From contig NW_017264194.1 of assembly GCF_001619985.1 (NCBI RefSeq), positions 1,170,286 to 1,234,285 on the forward strand: 64,000 nucleotides of DNA, read 5' to 3'. Position numbers and translations under genes: made by a program. This document shows positions 41,092 to 49,751 of the stretch, one piece after another. Each line of letters opens with the position of its first letter. Within the stretch, counting starts at the first letter, position 1. Under the pieces are notes generated by a model. It saw only the letters and a list, made by a program, of their open reading frames with translations. It had not been told where the DNA came from and did not search any database. This DNA is from Xylona heveae TC161. Taxonomy: Eukaryota > Ascomycota > Xylonomycetes > Xylonales > Xylonaceae.

Positions 41092-42247
41092 TAAAAAAGA
41101 CCAATGTAAAAATAGACAAAAAATAGCCGTCACAAGTAATAGTCATAAACAAAAAACAAGAAAAACCTATAACAGCATCAAAAAAGACTATGACAAAGGA
41201 AGCAATAAATATACTAGATGAACCTAAAGAAAAACTAGAAACAGTAGCAAAGTTAAAACATGGGAAAAAGAGCAAATTAAATAAAAGAAAAAAAAAGACA
41301 AGAAAAACATGAGATACAAAACAGCAAAAACAAAAAAAATAAACAAAAAACAAGAATAGAAAACTGAACTATGAAAACTACCACAAACAAACAAGCGAGC
41401 TAGGAGAAAAGGACTATAGCCCAAACACAACAATCGAGAAACAAAAATCAAATAGAAAATAAAGCCTAACTAGCCAACGACTATAAACATCCTATATACA
41501 GTCGGTAAGACAGAAACAAGCAGCGATAACTACCTCAGGACCACAACCATAGCCCAGCAACACAAAAAAGAAAGAAAGCATAAAACGAAGAAAAATCGAA
41601 AGAATAGAATAAACAAGAATGAAAAGTATAGAAATACTAATTGAAACAGGACAAAAAATAAGGAAAAAAGAAAAAGAGAACTGTTAAAAACAGAAGTAAA
41701 AAAAACATGCTAAATATATAATAAAACAACCAGAAGACAAGAGAATCCTTGAAAAATGCAAGCAAAAGAAAAAAATACGTCACTTGGAAAAGGTATAGAA
41801 AAGAAAGAACTAAACAAAACTAAACAGAACAACAACAAAACTACTATCAAGAGAAGTAGAGCCTCGAAAAGAAACAAGTAGAAAAAAGCTCCAGAAAGAG
41901 ATATAGTAAAACGCAGTGAAAAAATCAAATACCTTAGCAATGGCAAAAAAGATCGTACAGAATATAAATGTAGAGGAGAGAATAAAACAGAAAAAACTGA
42001 CTAGATTAGAAGAATAGACCTACAAGAAAGATTTAATTTAAAGTAGCTGACATAAACTCAATGCCAAAAATACTTTAGTTCTTACAGATAATAGTACGAC
42101 ATTCTATAAAGAAAGAAATCGTAAAGAAAATCAAAATCAAAGAATAAAACTGTCAAATCATATAGAAAAAGCAGGATAAAGAGCAAAAACAAAACCTACC
42201 AAACTAAAAACCGAAAGAAGACCTGCAAACAAATCCTTGAAGAAGTT
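41092..42247 (-). repeat. Hypermutated 5' tract of LINE copy C
   Basis: About 1.15 kb, roughly half A on the plus strand with T scarce. On the minus strand it aligns codon by codon, without gaps in the stretches I checked, to the plus-strand LINE 62,390-63,540. Examples: MTAINTRILQGSPLSP versus VTAIFCLFLHWSFLSP, and NDQLSSQRTKVAQAKRQW versus NVVLLSVRTKVFLALSLC. In one 30-codon block all 24 T stay T, while only 14 of 36 A are kept (13 to T, 8 to G, 1 to C). I count about 15 CG dinucleotides here and essentially none in the flanking elements. Open frames called here on the minus strand are composition artefacts. Confidence 0.8.
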
Positions 42248-42361
42248 ATAATGTTTTGTTTAAAGAGTTAAAGCTATCTAGAACTATAGTAGTTTACTAT
42301 TTTAGCCAGATATATAATTGCCTAGATATATAACTTTACTAGTATTCTTGTTAATGTCTTT

Positions 42362-42366
42362 CTATA
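42362..42366. repeat. Target-site duplication CTATA (left)
   Basis: Same five bases as 49,747-49,751, flanking the LTR element. Confidence 0.9.
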
Positions 42367-42640
42367 TGTCATGGCAGCTGGGTCCAGACCAGCCTGACTG
42401 ACAATGGTGTTGCTCCAGACCCTTATAAGTGCCCAGCATGTCACATGCATGACAGCCATGGGATAGTCCAGTGGCTATATGCTGCATATATATTGTGGGG
42501 TAGAATGCTCTGCTAAAGGGCAAGTGTTCTACTTTTGTTACATAGAGCCTAGCTATCACTCCCACTCTGCTTTATTCTAGCTTGTGACTGCCCTGTGTAT
42601 CCCAGGTATCACTACACAGTTATGAGGCAAGGCCCTTACA
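42367..42640 (+). repeat. 5' LTR
   Basis: 274 bp, TGTCATGGCAGCTGG to GGCCCTTACA. Aligns without gaps to the 3' LTR. Most differences are TG here versus CA there. Confidence 0.93.
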
Positions 42641-42733
42641 TAGTAGAATACTTTTTCCAATTCATTCTTTTTAAAGAAAATTACCTAACTGTCTAGTGAT
42701 ATCTATCATGTAGTGATAAGCAAGTAAATTGCA

Positions 42734-43780
42734 ATGGTAGTACACACCTGTCAAATGTCAATGCAACCAGAATCATCCAATATGATGAATCCTAATGACC
42801 TGGTACAGGTCTTGGTTACACCTGAGACATTGTTAAGCAGCATGGTAGTGGATGTGCAACATGTAACTGACAGCCCAGAAGAACTTGAATGCCTCAAAGA
42901 GGAAATTGCTATGTGACATTGCTGACTGAAGATAAAACAACTTCAAGAGCAACTCATGTTAGATGATGATGAATTTGAAAAATTAAATGACTCAAACACC
43001 AAACAAGCTACCAGCATGCCTCAAGCAGCAACCATATTTGGTACTCCCCTACTACACAACCATTTGGCAAAACCTCCAAAATATTTGAGAAAAAATATGG
43101 CCAAACTCAATGAATATCTCAATGCATGGACCTGCCTATGGGATATTCAAGGAAACAAGGATTTAGGCAGCAAATGTGTGCTTGTAGCAGCTACATACCT
43201 TGTTGGAAAGCCACTCCAATCCTGGATGAGAGAAGGTCACCTCAAAATTAAGATGTGGGAAGAATATACAAATTGGTTAAAGAACATGCTAAAGGACCTT
43301 GACAACTGCAGGTGTGACACAAGCCTAAAGCTTAAAAATCTTGAGTACAAGCTAGGACAATTGACTCAAGAGCTTGCAAACCACATGGCTTCCCTCCATC
43401 AAGACCTACCACCCTCAGCATGTAATGATGAAGAAGGTTTTAGCCTGCTCAATGCATTAGGCCCAGACCTCAGGAAACTTGTCTGTCAAAATATTGACAA
43501 AATTACAAGTGAAGAACAAGTAATTACAATAGCAACAAGACTTGAAGATGACATCCTCCAACAGGAATGAAAGACACTCAAGGCTAAGCAAACAGTCAGA
43601 CCTGTGCATGAGAAACAAATGCAAAACAAAGGATGATATACACCTTACCTACATAAAACAATGAAAAGTGAAGACAGCTCTGAACAGCAAAAAAGTACAC
43701 CAGAGCTACATACTAAATGCTTGTCAGTCAAATGCTACAACTGCTAGAAAAGTAGACATAAAGCTGCCAAATGCAGAAAA
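42734..43780 (+). pseudogene. gag relic of the chromovirus
   Basis: Starts MVVHTCQMSMQPESSNMM. Around 42,910 two TGA stops stand where Arg (CGA) is expected. The capsid-like part continues from 42,956 (PPKYLRKNMAKLNEYLNAW, LASKCV-like, LDNCRCDTSLKLKNLEYKLG). A CCHC zinc knuckle is readable at about 43,728-43,770 (CYNC, stop, KSRHKAAKC) with one stop inside it. Structural RNA-binding protein of the element; not functional here. Confidence 0.8.
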
Positions 43781-43789
43781 CCTTGAGAA

Positions 43790-46700
43790 AGTGACAGAGC
43801 TAAAAAAGACAAGTCAAAAAATACAAAAACCTAGTGATAACAGCCTCTGCAGCATTGAGTTGCAAGACTACAGGAGCAAAATGATCAAAATGTTTTACTC
43901 TACACCTAACACTACATTTACTAACTGGTGACCACACTCTATATACATTGATTGATTCAGGAGCAGAAAGCAATTTTATCTCTCAAAAAATAGCAAAGGA
44001 ACAAGAACTTAAAATCCAAGACACAAAATTCCATGCAATAACAATTGATGGTCACAATGTATCAATATATAGTGAAATGGCATGCATTACACATGTAAAG
44101 GACTCAAGTAACAGCTATAGAGATGTTACTCAAACCTACCTTACTACCAACATAGAAAGATATGATATTATCCTAGGAATGCTATGGCTAGAAACTATAG
44201 ATCCTGATATTAGATAGTCCAAAGCATGCTGGTTCTATAGAAATGAGAAAGTCCAAGTTATTTTGTTAGATGAAATGGATAAACTCATGAAAACCACTAC
44301 AGCATATGTTACATATGTATTTCCAATATATAGCAACTCAATGGATAGACAGCAAAACACACCCCAACAATATGCAGTATGACTATTATCCACAGCAAGC
44401 AAAGCTGTACTCCCAAAAGAATTCCAGGAATATGAAGATGTATTCTCTGAGGAAAAGGTGGAGATACTACCTAACCATGCCCATACAATGCATGCAATTG
44501 ATGTAGTGTTAGAAAGCAAAGTACCATTTGGACCTTTGTACAAGCTATCAAAAAAAGAGTTGAAAGCCTTAAGACAATACCTTGATGAATATCTTGCCAG
44601 AGGATGGATCTGACCATCAACATTACTAGTGGGAGCACCAGTACTATTTGTACCCAAGCTAGATGGTAGCATGTGTCTCTGTGTTGACTATAGGGCATTG
44701 AACAATATAACAATTAAGAATTGTTACCTGTTACTACTAGTTGAAGAAATTTTCAATTGCCTCAGTGGTGTGAAAATATTCATCAAACTGGACTTATGAG
44801 ATGCATACCACTGCATATACATCAAGAAAGGCAACAAGTGAAAAACTGCATTCCATACTTGTTATGGCTTATTTGAATATATGGTGATGCCATTTGGACT
44901 TACAAACACTCTAGTAACATTCCAAGCATATATAAATGAAGCCTTGGCAGGGCTCTTAGACAATGTCTGTGTCACATACATGGATGACATTCTTATATAT
45001 AGCAAAATGAAGGAGGAGCATGAGCACCATGTACAAGCAGTACTTGAAAGACTGTACAAATATGAACTATTTATAAAACTGTCAAAATGTGAATTCTTCA
45101 AGACTTCTATATCATTTCTTGGATTCACTATCACTACCACCAGGGTAGAGATGGACAAAAGCAGGCTTAAAGTCATAGAGGACTGGCCAGTTCTCAAAAG
45201 TTTTCATGATATCCAAGTCTTCCTTGGATTCACAAACTTCTATTGACAATTCATTACTCTATACTCAAAAATTGTATTACCACTAATGGAATACTTGAAA
45301 GGCATGAAGAATGAGAAAAAACCAGGAAAATTAGAATGGTCTATCACAGCAGACCAGGCATTCAATAAGCTAAAAGCATGCTTTACAATAGCACCAATCC
45401 TATGACATTTCAACCCCAAACTACTAATTCATCTAGAAACAGACACTTTGGGGAAGGGAATAGGAGCAATCCTGTCCTAGCAAAGCAATAAAACAGCTAA
45501 GAGCACAGGGAGTACATGGCACCCTATAGTGTTTTGGTCAAGAAAGCTAAATCAAGCAGAACAGAACTACAATACACATGACCTAGAACTCCTAGTGATC
45601 ATGGATGCCTTCAAAGAATGGCAACACTACCTGGAGGGTAGTAATACAGAAATAGAAGTCCTTTTGGACTACACAAACTTGTGATACTTTATGTATACAA
45701 AAGCATTAAGCAGGTGACAAGCATGTTGGGTAGAATTTCTGTCAGCATTTGACTTCAATGTCAGCTACAGAAAGGGCCAACTAAACCCTGCAGATGGTCT
45801 ATCAAGAAGACCAGACTATGACATCCCATATGAAGGAGGAGAACTTCTATTACCAATGCTACAGAGAAAGCTGTGGTACAGACACTATGCTACAAGCATA
45901 AATCTTGCCATCCAACAGATGGATGAGATGTACAAATGCATCAATTGCAAGTTTGCCATGAGCAAAGAGGACCATGAAGGCACCAAAAACATTGTTCTAT
46001 ATGCTACAAGCACATAGTCCACAGCACAAAAGGCTACTAAAGGCACTGAGGCCTTTGATGAAAATCCTGTCCCTGATCTAATGCATCACCTTCTGAATCT
46101 CCAATCCAAGGATGCTTGATGTAAAGACAAGAAGTGGGAACAGAAGCCTGAAAAATACATCCAAGACAGAGTATACTGGGGAACATGGTGCATCAACCAT
46201 GCTAGCTTAGTGCTAAAAGATGGCAGAATTTTTGTGCCAGATGATCAAGCCACAAGGGCAGAGATCCTTAAGATCAACCATGATAATCCCTGGACAGGTG
46301 GTCATTTCAGACACACCTGTACCCAGAAAGCAATAGAATGACTCTATTGGTGGCCAGGCATGTCAAATGCTATCTGCAAGTACATAGCATCATGTAATAC
46401 ATGTCAACACATGAAGAAGCCTAGACATAAACTACATGGATTATTAGCACCTACTGAAGAGCCAGAAGGACCAGGCACAGACCTGTCAATGGACTTTATT
46501 ACAGGACTACCACCCTCAATGAGCAGGAGGGTAGCATATGATGCAATTCTGGTTGTGGTTGACTGATATTCTAAGTTTGTAAAATACATCCCCTGTACTA
46601 AAGATATTGACACACCAGAGCTAGCAGAATGCATGCTTATGGCATGGGTTGCAACATTTAGAATGCTGAAGTCAATCATTACAGATTGAGGTAGTTTATT

Positions 46701-47697
46701 CACATCCACATGGTGGACTACTTTCTGTCACTACTTTAGGGTTGTACACTGCTTGTTGACTATGTTCAGACTACAAACAGACAGCTAAACAGAAAGACAA
46801 AACCAGACCCTCAAAATATACCTCTAATGCTACATAAATGACCAACAAGACAATTGGGCAAAATTGCTACCTGCAGCCAAATTTACATACAATAATAGTA
46901 CACATGTAGCAACAGGCAAGAAGCCAAACAAACTAATGCTAAACACATGCCCATCAATCTGAGTAAATCCAGAACTTGAATCAAACACTAACAGCTACAC
47001 TCTATACACTCAAGACATGGCACAAGCTATTGAGGAGGTGTAGCACAACAATCAAAAGCTGTGGACAGCAGCTCAAGAGATGATGAAAAAATACTATGAC
47101 AAAAAGCATAAGTCAATCTTGTTCACCCTGGATGACCTTGTTCTACTCTCATCACAATACATATGCATGCATAAACTATGCAAAAAGCTTACTAACAGAT
47201 TTTTTAGACCATTTGAGGTGGAAAACCCCATTGGCCAAAATGCTTACTGCCTCAAGCTACCTACCAAGTATGGCAGGCTACATCATACATTCCATGTATC
47301 ATATCTAGAACCCTACTGCAAACACCAAGGAGAAAAACCCCCACCACCAATACAAATTGACAACAACAAAGAATAGTCTATTGAACACATAGTAGACACA
47401 CATGTCAGGAAAGGTGTCCAGCAATATAGGATAAAATGGGAAGGCTATTCTACAGAACACAATTCATGGGAGCCATACTACAACCTACAAAATGCCCAGG
47501 AAACAATCATAGAATACTACAAGACAATTAGAAAGGCAAAGGAAACTACAAGCATGCTAAAAGCACAGGCACACACATGCAAATTACAGGACAAAAAGGC
47601 AATGGAAAAATCTTTCAATAAAATTAAAAGAAAACAAAATAAAAAAAACAAGCATGATGGCCAAACACAGGCAAAGAGAACCCAAAAAGGCAACTAA
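43790..47697 (+). pseudogene. pol relic: protease, RT, RNase H, integrase, chromodomain
   Basis: Protease IDSGAESNFIS at about 43,951-43,980. RT with GWI(stop)[28 protein letters not shown] and YMDDILIYSK (44,977-45,006). RNase H about 45,400-45,830, ending in NPADGLSRRPDYD. Integrase with a zinc-binding part (GGHFRHT...CNTCQHMK), LSMDFITGLP and IITD(stop)GSLFTS as catalytic Asp sites. The chromodomain at about 47,375-47,515 reads SIEHIVDTHV...QYRIKWEGYS...NSWEPYYNL, typical for elements that target heterochromatin. Nearly all stops are TGA where the family has Arg, meaning CGA to TGA; there are also a few TAG/TAA. The final stop TAA is at 47,695-47,697, adjacent to the stop of the antisense gene. 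Confidence 0.85.
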
Positions 47698-48541
47698 CTA
47701 CTCTCCATCCCCATCTCCCCCAGCATCCTCCTCCACTTTGCTATCCTCATCACAAGGAGGAAGATCCAGATCACTGTCCTCATTGCTGGTATCAGTAACA
47801 TCAGCCTTGTAGGTGTTCTTTTTTGTGCCCCAATCATACAGATCACCTTGGCAGCAATTAGCCTACACAAGTTAGCATGCACCCAAAACAGGGGACAACA
47901 GTAGAAGACATACCAAGTTAGAGATACATAGCTCATCTGTAATGTAGCACAAGGCCAGCAACAAGTCAGGATGGGGGGGGGCAGGGAGCAAGGGGAGGAA
48001 TAGCAGCAGCAGGAGCACTAGCAGCAGGGAGAATGCCAGTGGCCTTTTTCTCTTTGTTAACATTTTTCATAGTGCCATCCAAAGTACAGGCCTGCTTAAC
48101 AATACCTTTGGCACCCTTTTGACCAGCACAGTGATGAGTGGTGTAGACCCAAAGCTTCTAAATGGCATCATGGAAGTGCCTTGCAGGCTAAAAAGACAGT
48201 TGTCAACATCTTGAAAGCACCACAGGAAAAGAACAAAAACTCACCCAATAGCACTTGTGGTTGGTAGTGGTACAGTGTAAACAGTTTTTGTTTCCCACAG
48301 GCATGATACATCCAAATCAGCTGGCAGGGTCATGAATAAAGTACCAAAGACAACACTTGCACTACTTGTTGTCTGGCTGGGTTGACAATTTCTGCTCAGT
48401 GTAGTCTATCCAATCACAAGGCCAGCAACAACCACCATCACTACCATTTGGGGGGGGAGGCAGAGGCACAGAAGCAGTAGCAGCAGACATCTAGCATACA
48501 TTAGCAGCAGTCACAGAGTCATGAAAGCAACTACTTACCAT
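47698..48541 (-). pseudogene. Spliced antisense accessory gene of the retrotransposon (Cys-rich, acidic tail)
   Basis: Not a family I can name. Exons by phase: 48,541-48,539 (only ATG), 48,490-48,245, 48,187-47,914, 47,862-47,698; introns of 48, 57 and 51 nt with GTAAGT/GTGAGT/GTATGT donors and TAG acceptors. About 228 codons. Exon 2 begins MSAATASVPLPPPPNGSDGG, then a Cys-rich part (CCWPCDW, CKCC, NCLHCTTTNHKCYW; CxxCx6C as in fungal zinc-binding domains) with two internal stops. Exon 3 has a third stop, an Ala/Pro stretch and a 9-C run one base out of frame. Exon 4 is open and strongly acidic (DTSNEDSDLDLPP...GGDGDGE). Lengths except exon 3 are multiples of three. A TATA box lies upstream. 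The pattern argues for a formerly real, separately expressed gene, now broken. Confidence 0.7.
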
Positions 48542-48725
48542 GAGAGAGGGAAAAAGGCAGGGAAAAAGAGACAAAAGAAAAAACCAAAGAAAAATGTCAT
48601 CTAAAAAAGCATTACACAAGTTAGCAAAAAGCATGCCACACACACATTGTGAGATAGAACTTACTAGAAGGCAACAACAAAACAGGAAATTTGCAGAATG
48701 TAATGAAGAAAGCAGGCAAAACAAG

Positions 48726-48736
48726 CCCCTTTTATA
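48726..48736 (-). promoter_or_regulatory. TATA box of the antisense gene
   Basis: Minus strand reads CTATAAAAGGGG. It is about 195 nt upstream of the exon-1 ATG, leaving room for an untranslated leader. This is a sequence match only; transcription is not shown. Confidence 0.6.
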
Positions 48737-48741
48737 GACAG

Positions 48742-49456
48742 AGACAATCACTCAAAAGAGGCACCAAGATGCCTCTATTCATCCATTGATATTGTTCAAT
48801 ACCAGCCACTGCTATTGTCATCAATAGAACAATACAAATGAAGGACCCCAGATGCAACAAACTGTACCACAATGGGCCAACAAACATCTTTCAGACTGTC
48901 TCATGCATGCCAAACACATTCTATCAATCCAGGATGGTACACATAACAAAGGACAACCTACTAGGACTGACAAACCATGCTAGGAAATTAAGCAAATACC
49001 ACAAACTGTCAATGAATATGACAACCATGTAGATTATAGCACAAAGAAAGCATGCACCACCACCTAATTGAGAAGATCTGCCATCAGCCCTACCATGGAT
49101 ATGACTAAAATCTGGCCCAGCTCTATTGAACCACAGAGGTAACAAAGAAAGTTCAGGATATACACAGACTGATGCACTAGCACTCTGTCAAATGCATGTG
49201 ACTATCAGAGCACCAATATAGATGGCCACTCATCAAAGAGGTGGCACTCTCTACAAACCAATAGAACTAAAAATAGAAACCTCCTGGACAAAGACAAAAC
49301 TGGACCTGGACAGATACCCCCCAGAAATCATTACTGGGGAAGTTAGTTGAATGTCATTAACTACCTGCCATAGAGCAGGTTAGCACCTCATTACAAGCAT
49401 GCTAAACATGAGGTTTGAAGGATGGTTTAGCCTATACAATTGAGGACAATTACTTC
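48742..49456. other. Non-coding part of the LTR element before the 3' LTR
   Basis: About 700 bp between the antisense promoter and the polypurine tract. An open frame at 48,838-49,032 has no recognisable product. Probably the antisense promoter region plus the retroelement 3' leader. Confidence 0.5.
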
Positions 49457-49472
49457 AAAAGAAGGGGGCAAT

Positions 49473-49746
49473 TGTCATGGCAGCTGGGTCCAGACCAGCC
49501 TAACTGACAATGGCATTGCTCCAGACCCTTATAAGCACCTAGCATGTCACATGCATGACAGCCACAGGATAGTCCAGCAGCTATATGCTGCATATATATC
49601 ATGAGGTAGAATGCTCTATCAAAGGGCAAGCATTCTACTTTTGTTACATAGAGCCTAGCTATCACTCCCACTCTGCTTTATTCTAGCTTGTGACTGCCCT
49701 GTGTATTCCAGGTATTACTACACAGTTACAAGGCAAGGCCCTTACA
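49473..49746 (+). repeat. 3' LTR
   Basis: 274 bp, gap-free partner of the 5' LTR; preceded by a polypurine tract and followed by CTATA. Confidence 0.93.
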
Positions 49747-49751
49747 CTATA
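49747..49751. repeat. Target-site duplication CTATA (right)
   Basis: Matches 42,362-42,366. Confidence 0.9.

Larger units (their letters stand above)
38876..42247 (-). mobile_element. LINE (Tad1-like non-LTR retrotransposon) copy C, 5'-truncated
   Basis: Read on the minus strand. The 3' end has a CAAA-type tail (GTTTGTTTGTTGTTTGTTTG on the plus strand at about 38,879-38,902), then an RNase H domain around 39,640-40,050 with VSGHQGILGNEEADKAAKHG, and reverse transcriptase with SYIDDIAIVVQGA near 41,000. The part 40,615-41,088 is nearly identical (I count about ten differences, mainly C/T or G/A) to 63,541-64,000 on the plus strand. Upstream of 41,092 the same element continues collinearly but is hypermutated (separate entry). 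I could align it with the plus-strand LINE back to about its position 62,390, so the 5' truncation is near 42,247. Not functional. Confidence 0.85.
42367..49746 (+). mobile_element. Complete Ty3/Gypsy chromovirus-type LTR retrotransposon with antisense gene
   Basis: 7,380 bp, 5-bp target duplication, two 274-bp LTRs (TG...CA). On the plus strand: gag with CCHC knuckle, protease, reverse transcriptase, RNase H, integrase and a C-terminal chromodomain, the order of chromoviruses. On the minus strand, between pol and the 3' LTR, lies a spliced gene. A purine tract (AAAAGAAGGGGG) precedes the 3' LTR at 49,457-49,468. Reading through it I found no CG dinucleotide, while CA is common. It sits inside a SNF2-like relic. 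Dead because of numerous stops. Confidence 0.93.

Noticed and set aside
41036-41946. Three minus-strand open frames rich in Phe, Leu and Val, looking like membrane proteins
   Set aside because: They arise from the T-rich sense strand of the hypermutated LINE tract; the frames align with reverse transcriptase, not with any membrane protein.
41092-42247. A eukaryotic diversity-generating retroelement
   Set aside because: A is the most altered base, but C and G are also changed often and no template/variable pair or accessory gene is present. Only the A-to-N resemblance remains.
48838-49032. Plus-strand open frame between the antisense gene and 3' LTR as a further element gene
   Set aside because: Short, no motif and no initiation context; more likely leader sequence.
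42367-49746. Classical Neurospora-type RIP of the chromovirus
   Set aside because: CA dinucleotides are plentiful and most changes are at CpG. CpA-directed RIP would have removed them first.
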